From: Apodemus sylvaticus
Taxonomy: Eukaryota; Chordata; Mammalia; Rodentia; Muridae
DNA: 64,000 nt
Assembly: GCF_947179515.1 (NCBI RefSeq)
Contig: NC_067472.1
Span: 79,829,766 to 79,893,765, forward strand
Direction: 5' to 3'
Under the pieces are notes generated by a model. That model was given only the letters and a program-made list of their open reading frames with translations, searched no databases and had not been told where the DNA came from. Every line of letters begins with the position of its first letter. Within the stretch, counting starts at the first letter, position 1. Shown here piece after piece: positions 54,721 to 64,000 of this stretch. A program made the position numbers and the translations under genes.

Positions 54721-54860
54721 CCCCTATACTCTCCCCCTTTTAAGCCCTTTCACTCTTTCCTAATACTAACAGGTCAGCTGGCAAGTGGCGGGGGACAGGG
54801 GGTGTCCTAGAGATGGGGACAAGCCCTTCCCTGGATCTTGACACCTGCTCTGTTCCACAG

Positions 54861-54972
54861 GTCTCCTGGGAATGGTCGCACACATGATGTACACACAGGT
54901 GTTCCAGGTCACCGTGAGCCTCGGTCCTGAAGACTGGAGACCTCATTCCTGGGACTATGGGTGGTCCTTCTG
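54861..54972 (+). CDS. Gsg1l: Gsg1l internal coding exon (end of TM3, start of extracellular loop 2)
   Basis: This is the next Gsg1l exon after 18820-18972. The acceptor is CTGCTCTGTTCCACAG (54845-54860) and the donor is GTAAGTGG (54973), a strong consensus. The exon supplies GT to complete the split glycine codon. It then encodes LLGMVAHMMYTQVF (end of TM3) followed by QVTVSLGPEDWRPH and SWDYGWSF, the membrane-proximal part of the second extracellular loop. It ends on TG, the first two bases of the next codon (phase 2); in known GSG1L that residue is cysteine at the start of TM4. An in-frame TGG then TAA appears only if the donor is ignored. The TM4 and C-terminal exons were searched for by eye downstream to 64000 and not found. 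The 112-bp length is not a multiple of three, so skipping this exon would shift the frame. Confidence 0.96.
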
Positions 54973-54979
54973 GTAAGTG

Positions 54980-56150
54980 GCCTTTGACCTTCAGGTACCA
55001 GAGTCTGAGTCATGCTGGGTACACAGAGGAATGTGCCAGTGTCCTGTGGCTTGTGAATGGCAGAAACCCATGCTGCCAAGAACAAGTTACTTACTCATTG
55101 ATTTGGCTCAGAAGCCAGGATGAGGTGGTGTATGGGACAGGGGTGAGGGGTGGAGGGTGGGCATACACTACCAGCTGGGACTCTGGCTTGTTTAAAAAAC
55201 AAAAACAAAAAACCCTGCCCCATCAGTCTAAGTGAAGAGATTCTGTAAGTTCCCCCAAGGCCAGGGTGTCCTCCACAAGCACAGATGAGGCCTATCTCTC
55301 TCCAGCATGGGCTGAGGTCCTGAACTTCCCTCTGATGAACGTGGGTCCTTTTCTTTCTCCTGAGTGGTCATGACAGCCGTGGAATGGCTTGAGAGTTGTG
55401 GTCCAGCACAAGTAGGCCAATCTCTGGAGCCAGGGATGAGTCCCTAGGTGTCCAGTGGTAACCAGGTGGACCGCAGGGTCTGCTTCAGGCACAGCTGGAT
55501 CCAGGAGATCTGGTGGTTTCCTCAAGAACCTGGTCTTTCTCTCCCTCTTCCTCGGTCTCTCACAGCTTCAGAGTCAAGCAGTTTCCCTCAAAGTGGTGGC
55601 AAAGATGGTTGCCAAGCACTGCTTCCCGAACAGTCCCTTACAACCAACGAGGAGCAGGGTGGGAAGATGGGGAATGGGAAGTGGGAAGTGGGGTGGCTCC
55701 TTCGTTGACCTTACTGGCAAAGACTCTCATTGGCTTAGCAAGAGTCAGGTGACTATCCTTGAGCCAATGATTTAAATACTGGGGAAATGAGAAGGACCTG
55801 CCGGGGCCCTACCTGAGTCACGTGGTCCAGAGCGTCCCTTCAACAGGGAGTGGAGAGGAGAGGGCCACAAGGACACTGGAGGTAACAGTGGAGGGCGCTG
55901 TGCCTCTGGGCAACTGTTCTCCATGGTGCTGGGGGTGCAGCTGTGGTGGCTCAGGTCCCATGGGTTCCAACAGGGCTCCGGGTCAATACTCAGGGAACAC
56001 AAGAAACCTGATTGGGGAATGCAGCCCTAGTAGCAGAAGGGACCTGAGTCCCAATGGTCTGGTACTCAGCTATATGGTGCTCCATGCTAGAGCACTCCAC
56101 AGACTTCTTAGACTGCTGCCATCAAGGATTTGACCTGAACAGCAACTTCC
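54980..56150. other. Gsg1l: Unique intronic sequence
   Basis: No gene or clear repeat supported. Open frames around 55448-55775 on + overlap each other in three frames and look like chance. Confidence 0.45.
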
Positions 56151-56154
56151 CTTT

Positions 56155-56260
56155 GCCTAGTGGGAACCAAGACTCAGAAAGGGTAGAACACTCGCCCTGG
56201 ATCACACAGCTTTAATGCAGCACTAGGATTTCTCTGTACCCCAGGTCACTTAGCAGCCCC
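56155..56260 (-). repeat. MIR fragment
   Basis: ACCAAGACTCAGAAAGGGTA then GAACACTCGCCCTGGATCAC then ACAGCTTTAATGCAGCACTA then GGATTT is antisense MIR. Confidence 0.65.
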
Positions 56261-56794
56261 TGGATCCCACCATAGCACTGGGCTCCCAAGCTGAGTCTGC
56301 TGGTTTTGACCATGTCTCTGTGTTTCCCTTGGGCCTGGCTCCTTTGCCCACACTGTCTCACGCATAGTACCAGCTTCCTCAGGACTTGTTAAAGCCACCC
56401 ACTACAGGTCAGATTAGGGCTGACACATTTGTCGTGTCACAGAGGCCCGAGGAACAGGTAACCAAAGGAAGCCAAGGCCTAAGGAGGCCATCTCTTTTGC
56501 TTAATATATGTGAAGTCAGTTGTCACAGTTGTGGTCTAAGGCACTCTGGCTCACTCCAGGAGGAAGTCCCAGCCTCCACCCGAGTCACATGGTCCAGAGC
56601 CTCCAGCTTCAGGAAGCAAGAGGCCGAGGACCCTGGAACACGGAGCATCCAAGGCTTCAGGACATTCTCTGGAGGACCCCGTGCCACAGCTGAAGATCCC
56701 CATGATTAGGCGTGTGGCGCATCCCAGTCTCAATGCATTTGAGCCACCCAACAGGCATCTGTGGCAGTGCCGAGGGTGGCAGACAGTGAGACAT

Positions 56795-56890
56795 AGGTCA
56801 GGTTCAAAGCAGACCCTAACCCCTGCCACCTGTGGATGCTGGCCAAGTCCCTTACCCGCCACGTGTCTCAGCATTGTCAGCTATAAAAGA
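56795..56890 (+). repeat. MIR fragment
   Basis: CCTGCCACCTGTGGATGCTG then GCCAAGTCCCTTACCCGCCA then CGTGTCTCAGC and TATAAAAGAG follow the MIR core order. Confidence 0.6.
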
Positions 56891-57840
56891 GAGATGGCCA
56901 TTTCCAGCTCGTGGGGCTCTGGGGTGGCAGTCCCTTTGCTCTCTGTTGGTGGGTAGCATCTACTGCTGCACTCCGTGGGTGAAGGGCAGGTGCGGGAGTT
57001 GTGGCTCTTGGCTCTCATAGACGGGAGTAAAGAAGTGAGGCTGTGCTTTGGGGTCACCCAGGCTGAGGTGGTCACTCAGGCTTGACGGGTTTCCTGTGTG
57101 CATGAGGCCAGTGTAACCTAACAAGGCAGATGTTCTGGGAACAGCAGGGGTTGTGAAGAATACCTCAGCCACAGCACTCAGTGCCACATGACCCAGATAT
57201 CCACCTGCCCATATTTGGAGGCACACTCCAGGATGCTGTCTCTTCAGCAGCCACAGCTTCCCCTAGCCCACCCAGAACATGCCAGGCAAGAAGATGGTAG
57301 ACAACCAGCTGGGGCGAGCAGACCTGGGCTGGGCAGAGGAAAAGTTGAGTCTGCCAAAAGCTTCACTTCTGGGTCAGAAAGTTGGAGAGCGTGGTATGTG
57401 TGTCCCCAAGCAGTCCCCCAGTTAGCCTCAGAGGCTGCCTGCTGCCGGAAGCACCAGCCTGTGGCAGGTTTGCTGGGTCTGAACCTACACTGGTAGTTTT
57501 CTCATCTCTGCAGAGCGTGGACTGTGGCGTGGCAGTACAGGCTTCTGGCTTCCAGCCTGTGGCTTGTTGGAATACTTGCCTGGTCTGTGCCTAGCTAGCT
57601 GTGTTGGCTGTCCACGCAGCTCAGGCAGGACAGTGGCTGGCCTCTGCCCTCCAGCTTTCCCCAGGCTCTGCCTCTTCACCTGTTTGGCCCTGCTGGGAGG
57701 GTCAATAGAGCACAGATGCAGTCCTGAATGAACTTTTTTTTTTTTTCTGTTTTGCTCTTGATAAAATGCAGGGGGAGGAGAGCCTTCCTGACTTAGCACA
57801 CACATCGACTCCCACCCTGAACAGTGTCTCATAGACTGTG
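56891..57840. other. Gsg1l: Unique intronic sequence
   Basis: No gene supported; a T-run at 57733-57746 is the only simple sequence. Confidence 0.45.
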
Positions 57841-57844
57841 AAGC

Positions 57845-57931
57845 AGAGTAGCCAGCCCTGGTGGACACATTTGGGAGGTGGTGGCAGGAGGATTAGAAAT
57901 TTGAAGCCAGCCTGGGCTACATGCGAGACCC
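57845..57931 (+). repeat. B1-like SINE
   Basis: AGTAGCCAGCCCTGGTGGAC then ATTTGGGAGGTGGTGGCAGG then AGGATTAGAAATTTGAAGCC then AGCCTGGGCTACATGCGAGA then CCCTG is B1 with a short internal deletion. Confidence 0.75.
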
Positions 57932-57939
57932 TGCGCGCA

Positions 57940-57978
<39 letters not shown>

Positions 57979-57989
57979 TCACACACACC
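57932..57989. repeat. (CG/CA)n alternating purine-pyrimidine tract
   Basis: TGCGCGCACGCGCACACAC followed by (CA)n to 57974, then CTCACTC and more CA. It replaces the A-tail of the B1-like SINE. Confidence 0.95.
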
Positions 57990-58934
57990 CCTAAAAGGCC
58001 CAAAGAGGCTAAATACTTCAGTCTAGGCCACACAGGAAAAGAGTGAGTTGGGTCCCTACAAAGTTTGTTTCCTGGCCTGTGAGTGACCCTCTACACTGAG
58101 TCCCTTGTCCTATGGACTAAGGGAGCGTTACTGTTACCCTTCCTTTCCCATCTCCCTGACCCTATGGGAGCTGGGACCTATGGCTACACTCTCATTGAGG
58201 ACTATTAAACATCCATTCTGCAGTCTGGTTCCAAGCAGGCTCCTCTGCTTCAGATTTTTCTGAGGGTCCCAAGACCACTGTGGAGATTTTGCTGGGTTGG
58301 CTGATGTTCTGCCCAGAGGCTGTGTAGTCAGCAGAAACTCTGGTCTTACAGAAAAGAAGACCAGGAGGGGCTGTGGCCCACAGGTGTCCTGATGGCCATA
58401 CCTTGGAGACCCCTATTTTGCTACTAATGCTCTTGGGCTCAGAGGGTGGCCTTTGTACCCTGTCCCTAATAGTGATCCCGTGTCCTCAGTCTACAGGTGT
58501 CTGTGAGAGGCCTTCCCCAAGGCGTAGTTTTGTCTACCCTCTGTGCGGCCTCGATGGCAGACCAGTGCCTCCAAATCTGCTCTCCAGCATGCCTTTGCAT
58601 TACCTCTGCGACTCCTGGGGGGATAAAGGAAATGGATAGCCACACTCTCCTGTCATACCACCTTCTCTCTTGTCCCCAAGTGTCCACTGTGCTCTTAGCT
58701 ATGAAACCAGGCCAGCCACCCCCATACTTCCCTGCAGCAGCTCATCAGTGTGAACAGCAGACACCAGAAGTTTCCAGTCTCAGAGGCACCAAGCTGTGCC
58801 CTGTGCAGGCAACTAGGGATCTGGGGGAGAAAGTCGGGAAGATTAGAGTTAATGGGGTGTGGCCTGAGCCCCGCCCCAGCACTCCAGGGAGACAATGTGT
58901 TTATTATCTGCTTTTAATCTGTTCTTGTTTCCTC

Positions 58935-59045
58935 TGTGTTAACTCATTTGCTTATTCATTCCACAGTTGTTTACTAAGTACCTGCTGTATGCCACGCCCT
59001 GTTCTAAGTGCTTTGCAGTGAACCAGGTGAAGCGTTTGGGTCTGT
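58935..59045 (+). repeat. L2 3'-end fragment
   Basis: CATTTGCTTATTCATTCCAC then AGTTGTTTACTAAGTACCTG then CTGTATGCCACGCCCTGTTC then TAAGTGCTTTGCAGTGAACC is a good L2 3' end. Confidence 0.75.
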
Positions 59046-59309
59046 GAGGGGAGGAGTAACCACAAACAAGGAACGACTTGCCAGGTCTAGGAAGTTAGGG
59101 TGGACATATCTCCCACTGCTCCTGCTCTACGTGGCTAAGTTCTTGGGTGGGCCATTATAAACAGTTGGATGATTCTGGAAGTTGGAGAGAAGCCAGGATT
59201 CTGGATGTTCCCATTCTAGAGTTGGATCTGATGGCATGGACGACCCAGACATGTCCGAAGGCACAGACAGAATGACAGCCAAGGATCAGGAAGGGTCACA
59301 GTCCTGGTG

Positions 59310-60790
59310 ACTTTCGTCACCATGATAAGCAAATGGAACTCAAGGGAGAAAGGGTTTATTTCGGCTCACAGCTCTGATGCCCGATCCATCCTGGGAGGTC
59401 AAGGCAGCAGGAGCTGAAGTAGTTGGTCACATCACATGTACAGTCAGGAAGAGGAGAGCAATGAACTCTCGCTCAGCTCACTCTCTCTTCCATGCTGTTC
59501 AGGATGCAAGCCTAGGGAATGGTGCCACAGGACACAGTCCTAGGGGATGGTACCACCAGGACACAGACCTAGGGGATGGTGCCACCAGGACACAGACCTA
59601 GGGGATGGTGCCGCCAGGACACAGACCTAGGGGATGGTGCCACCAGGACACAGACCTAGGGGATGGTACCACCAGGACACAGACCTAGGGGATGGTGCCA
59701 CCAGGACACAGACCTAGGGGATGGTGCCACCAGGACACAGACCTAGGGGATGGTGCCACAGGACACAGACCTAGGGGATGGTGCCACCAGGACACAGACC
59801 TAGGGGATGGTGCCACCAGGACACAGACCTAGGGGATGGTGCCACCAGGACACAGACCTAGGGGATGGTGCCACCAGGACACAGACCTAGGGGATGGTGC
59901 CACAGGACACAGACCTAGGGAATGGTGCCACCAGGACACAGACCTAGGGGATGGTGCCACCAGGACACAGACCTAGGGGATGGTGCCACCAGGACACAGA
60001 CCTAGGGGATGGTGCCACCAGGACACAGACCTAGGGGATGGTGCCACCAGGACACAGACCTAGGGGATGGTGCCACCAGGACACAGACCTAGGGGATGGT
60101 GCCACCAGGACACAGACCTAGGGGATGGTGCCACCAGGACACAGACCTAGGGGATGGTGCCACCAGGACACAGACCTAGGGGATGGTGCCACCAGGACAC
60201 AGACCTAGGGGATGGTGCCACCAGGACACAGACCTAGGGGGTGGTGCCACCAGGACACAGACCTAGGGGGTGGTGCCACCAGGACACAGACCTAGGGGAT
60301 GGTGCCACCAGGACACAGACCTAGGGGATGGTGCCACCAGGACACAGACCTAGGGGATGGTGCCACCAGGACACAGACCTAGGGGATGGTGCCACCAGGA
60401 CACAGACCTAGGGGATGGTGCCACCAGGACACAGACCTAGGGGATGGTGCCACCAGGACACAGACCTAGGGGATGGTGCCACCAGGACACAGACCTAGGG
60501 GATGGTGCCACCAGGACACAGACCTAGGGGATGGTGCCACCAGGACACAGACCTAGGGGATGGTGCCACAGGACACAGACCTAAGGGATGGTGCCACAGG
60601 ACACAGACCTAGGGGATGGTGCCACCACTTTTAGTCTGGATCTTCCTACCTCAAGATGACTTAATGACTTAATCAGCATAGTTCCTCATAGGCATACCCA
60701 GAAACTGAACAGTGCCTCACAGATGTGCCTAGATACTTGTTTTCTAGGTGATTCCAGGATTCGTCAGGTTGACATTGATACTACCTCACT
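59310..60790 (+). repeat. RMR element split by a 29-bp minisatellite
   Basis: Left part GACTTTCGTCACCATGATAA then GGGTTTATTTCGGCTCACAG and CTTCCATGCTGTTCAGGATG then CAAG. The right part resumes with TTTTAGTCTGGATCTTCCTA then CCTCAAGATGACTTAATGAC, CATAGGCATACCCAGAAACT and GATTCGTCAGGTTGACATTG. Normal copies read CCTAGGGAATGGTGCCACC only once at the junction. Confidence 0.75.
59511..60627. repeat. 29-bp minisatellite (VNTR), 39 copies
   Basis: The unit is CCTAGGGGATGGTGCCACC followed by AGGACACAGA (29 bp). I counted 39 CCTA(G/A)GGG starts over 1,117 bp. Variants are GCCACAGG (28-bp units), CCGCC, TACC, GGGGGTGG and CTAAGGG, mostly near the two ends, while the interior is nearly homogeneous. 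Not coding. Confidence 0.97.
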
Positions 60791-61404
60791 AGCTATTAAT
60801 AGAGGTTAAAGCTTTAAGGCAAAATTTCCCTGTTCCAGGAAATCTCTGTGGTTCCCCACCCTCAGCAGCACAGATGGAGTTGAGATGTTACCTTAGCAGG
60901 CCTCACTGAGGCCCCCAGCTTCCCCACTCGCTGTGTGGTACCAGAATGGGGAGCCCACACCTAGGTCAGTAGCAACCCCTCCCACTCAGTACAGTGAAGA
61001 CCATATGGGATACATGAAGTTGGGACTCTTCCAGATAAAACAAACACCCCATGCACCACCTCGGAGTCACCACTGGGGAGCCAGGGATTTTGCCGGCTTA
61101 CCCAATGAGGATGAAACCCCCTTCCCCATAGAGTCACAGAAGGCAATGAGGAACACGATGCCACCCCCCTGCTCATCTCTGCCAGGATGTGTCAGGAGAG
61201 GTGTACTGGGAAGCCAGAAGGCCAGCAAAGGTCAGGAATCCTTACCACCTTGAGTAGTGCCTGGTGGGACACTTGATTCTTGTGCTTGCTTTCTAGTTAT
61301 CAGGTGGGGCGCTTGTTTTTCTTGCCACAATGTAGTCAAAGGAAGCCAGATGAGGCAGAAGGATTAAACAAGACCCGGGATCTCTGTAGAAATGTCCAAA
61401 AGGA

Positions 61405-61465
61405 GCCAGACGCCACGGCTCATCCCTGTAACCCCGGAATTTGGGGAGGCAGACTCATGTGTTAA
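61405..61465 (+). repeat. B1 5'-fragment
   Basis: GCCAGACGCCACGGCTCATC then CCTGTAACCCCGGAATTTGG then GGAGGCAGA matches the first 50 bp of B1. Confidence 0.7.
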
Positions 61466-61479
61466 AAAATAACAGAAAG

Positions 61480-63169
61480 AACAGGAAGCCATATAAAGCG
61501 AGTCTTCCGGCCACAGTGAAATCAAACAAAGATGGAGGAAAATTAGGAAACAGTTGCAAATTAAAGAGCAAACTTCTTAACAGTGCCTGAGCCACAGAAG
61601 GGGCCTCAAGGAAAACTTTAAACTATATTAAATGTAAAAATGTTAAAATACAACTCAAAAATCTGTAGAGCTAAAGTAGCACCAAGAGGGAAAAGAACAA
61701 CACTGCATAATTCCTTATCAAAGAGAGAATGACTGGGACTGGAGGGGCGGCTCAGTGCTAGGAATATGTGGGGCAGAGATAGGAAGATCACTGGGCTTCC
61801 AATCCAGCCATGGAGATACGAGCCACATGTTTAGGGGGAGACCCTGTCTCAAAGGACCAGGCAAAGACTGAGAGAGGAGAATGCTTGGTGCCCTCCTGTC
61901 CTCTGTGTACACACCACATACATGAGCCATGGCACACATGTGTGCATGCAGTCATACACACTAACACAGGCACACGCAGGAATGAACAAATGAATGCATC
62001 TTTTTAAAAGGAGAGAAATATTTTAAACCAGTAATGAAAGTTTGCACTCCAAGATTGTAGAAAAAAGATTTAAAAATAACTCCAAACATAAACAAAAGAA
62101 AGATAAGAGCAGAAATCAGCAAAATTGAAAATGAGCAACGGTGACAGAAAAAGAACCAGAGAAAAATCAATGAAGCAAAAAATCTGCTTTTTAAAAAACA
62201 TGACAGACAAAATTGACAGACCCTAGCTTTTTCAAAACTAAAATGAGGTACGGCCATGACAGACCCCGAGGACATCAAAAGCATAGCAAGGACATATTAC
62301 AAATGGCTCGGGGCACATGCACTTGACGATTGAATGGAACGGAGCTGAGAAGTTCTGAAAGCACAGATGGGCACTTCTCACTCAGCAGGAAATACGTCGT
62401 TTGGATATTCCAGTGACTACTAAGAACACTGAAATAATAGTTTTTAAATGTTCAAAAAGCAATCTCCAAGCCTACATGATCTTACTGGGACATCTTGCCA
62501 AATATTTAAATAAGAATTAATACCTATTATCTGTCAGATAATAGAATATGAAAGAACATTTAGCAATTTATTTTATGAGGTTAGTGTTATTCTGATACTA
62601 AAATCAGACAAAGAGAGTGCAGAAAGAGAGAGAGAGAAGTTAGACTAATAGTTATCTTGAATATAGTTTCAAAAATCCTTCACCAAAGAATGGCAGACAG
62701 GAGTCCAGCATATGTGGGAAGTGTATACCGTGGTGAGGAAAGTTACCCAGTGGTGAAGACTTGAGACGCACTCAGTGCCCTCAACCACATCAGCAGCCAA
62801 AAGGAGGCTGCTGATTACATCAACAAGCACCCAGGCTAGTTCATGTTCTAAATAATTCTCCCAGAAAATAAAGATGGATGGGAATTTCAGCTTGATAACA
62901 AAAACTGGTAAATGTCTGTAGACAGCATTGAAATAATGTTGAAGGACGTCTCTGTGATATTGAGAATACCACTGGAAGTCCTGGCTAGCACAATTAGGTA
63001 TAAAAGTCAATAAAACCCATTCAGCGCAGAAATGAAGAAACAAAACACACCCATGTATAAATGACAATTGTCTGTGCAGAAATACCCAAGGATCGTACCA
63101 AAAGTTTTACAGACTGGACCAGTGAGTTCAGCACAACCATAAGAAGAAAGCAGATATGTCTCTTTCTCT

Positions 63170-63203
<34 letters not shown>

Positions 63204-64000
63204 TTTAGTATCAGTTTTATTCCTATAAGCTTACAATGAAAATTGGGACAAAAAATTAAAATATAATTATATTTCTACTAGAAAAAGTAAATGCATAGGC
63301 TTTAGACTAATAAAGCTAGAACTCCTACGCTAATAACTGAAAAAAACTCCAATGAAAGAAATTACTGGTCTTAATAGTAGACCATGTTCATGGATCAAAA
63401 CACTCAACATGAAGTCCATAGCAATTCTCAAAGTGGAATACAGGTTTAATATGATTCTTAACAAAATTTCAACAAGACTTATACAAATACCCAGGCTATT
63501 TTAAAATGCAGATGGACATTCAAAAGAAGTAGAATGGCTAAAAACAATTTTAAAGAAGGAGAGAGTAGAGTGACTCAGTCTGTCCAATTTCTAGACCTAT
63601 TACAGTTAGAGTAACCCAGACTGGTGTGTGTGTGTGTGTGTGTGTGTGTCAGGGTGTGCAGGGAGGTAGACACATCCATCGATGTGACAGAACATAGGGA
63701 TCCAAGAGCAGACTCAGACAAATGCCCACTTTTTGACAAATGCTCCTATTTTTGACAAAAGAGCCAGTGAGTGGGATGAGGGCGAATGGTGCTGGAGCTA
63801 TGGACACTCACAACAGAAAACCAACATTCGTTTAAATTCTGCATTAAACCAGGTCACAGGCCTAAGCATACGATGGAACATTATAAAAGTTTTAGAAAAA
63901 TATAGGAGGAAAACCTTTGGGAATGAAGGCTTAACACACGTTTTCTGAGACTTCACTTCAAAAGCATAAAAGGAAAAAAATCAATCAATCAGTCAGCCTA
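61480..64000 (+). mobile_element. Old L1 ORF2 remnant, interrupted, continues past the edge
   Basis: Order-preserved decayed L1 ORF2 blocks: AGCTAAAGTAGCACCAAGAG then GGAAAAG (61671), GATAAGAGCAGAAATCAGCA then AAATTGAAAATGAGC (62102), TTATTCTGATACTAAAATCA then GACAAAGA (62588), ACCACTGGAAGTCCTGGCTA then GCACAATTAGG (62969), and CCATGTTCATGGATCAAAAC (63382). Many stops and frameshifts, no intact domain. It is interrupted by SINE-like material (about 61735-61985), (TC)14 (63172-63200) and (TG)13 (63623-63649). Confidence 0.8.
61735..61985 (+). repeat. Composite SINE-like insertion in the L1
   Basis: GACTGGAGGGGCGGCTCAGT (tRNA-type head), GGGGGAGACCCTGTCTCAAA (B1-type end), then CATGAGCCATGGCACACATG and a CA-rich end. 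Order suggests a B1/B3-related composite; diverged. Confidence 0.45.

Larger units (their letters stand above)
18973..54860 (+). other. Gsg1l: Gsg1l intron, 35,888 bp
   Basis: It is bounded by GTGAGG and CCACAG, with phase 1 on both sides, so the split glycine codon is restored on joining. It holds most of the repeats and candidate regulatory blocks of the window. No nested gene is supported. Confidence 0.93.
54973..64000 (+). other. Gsg1l: Downstream Gsg1l intron (5' part)
   Basis: It begins with GTAAGTGG. No sequence encoding the TM4 segment that follows in GSG1L was seen up to the right edge, so the intron exceeds 9 kb. Confidence 0.88.

Noticed and set aside
54861..54979. Exon read through to the TGG-TAA stop after GWSF
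   Set aside because: GTAAGTGG is a strong donor and known GSG1L continues with Cys into TM4; the stop lies in the intron.
58497..59021. 174-codon plus-strand open frame
   Set aside because: It overlaps an L2 3' end and unique intron; no domain, no splice context.
59511..60627. CRISPR-like array
   Set aside because: Units are contiguous head-to-tail with no unique spacers, and the genome is mammalian. It is a minisatellite.
61480..64000. Active L1 element
   Set aside because: Numerous stops and frameshifts, three interruptions and no intact ORF; an old fossil.

Overview
The window reads as rodent, almost certainly mouse (Mus), nuclear genomic DNA. It is CpG-poor with no dense gene content and no bacterial-type operons. 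It is full of rodent SINEs (B1, B2, B3, B4/ID types), mammalian MIR/L2 fossils, old L1 pieces, LTR remnants and microsatellites. The youngest B1 (38216-38394) has mouse-type diagnostic sequence (GGCGGATTTCTGAG and TCTACAAAGTGCGTTCCAGG) and a 13-bp target-site duplication.

Only one protein-coding gene can be supported: Gsg1l (germ cell-specific gene 1-like), on the + strand. Two internal coding exons are visible, at 18820-18972 (153 bp, phase 1 to 1) and 54861-54972 (112 bp, phase 1 to 2). They encode TM2, the short cytoplasmic loop, TM3 and the start of the second extracellular loop of a claudin-like tetraspan protein that acts as an AMPA-receptor auxiliary subunit. The splice sites are canonical, and the codon split across the 35,888-bp intron joins to a glycine. 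The first exons, the promoter and the TM4/C-terminal exons lie outside the window.

Layout. 1-18819 is the end of an upstream intron, with scattered SINE/MIR/L1 fossils; a CpG cluster (17297-17419) and a CRE plus nuclear-receptor half-site cluster (18315-18375) lie shortly before the exon. 18973-54860 is one intron. It holds a G-rich run directly after the donor, long GAA/GAG/GGAA purine tracts (24.1-29.8 kb), a possible decayed retrocopy (36.2-37.3 kb), two conserved-looking non-coding blocks (43.4-44.2 kb with two MEF2 consensus sites; 46.3-46.45 kb, AT-rich with homeodomain sites), a 1-kb TG-rich tract (51.1-52.1 kb) and two LTR-like remnants, one carrying a TATA-like box and a complete-looking poly(A) signal 250 bp before the second exon. 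54973-64000 is the start of the next intron. It holds a 39-copy, 29-bp minisatellite that arose inside a dispersed repeat, and a decayed L1 ORF2 running off the right edge.

I did not find an undescribed gene system. The most interesting signals are regulatory or repeat-biology ones: the LTR beside the exon, the paired MEF2 sites, the CRE/DR5 cluster, and one dispersed repeat family that has repeatedly seeded new satellites. Repeat calls come from memory of consensus sequences, so their boundaries are approximate. Where I was not sure of a family name I did not give one.
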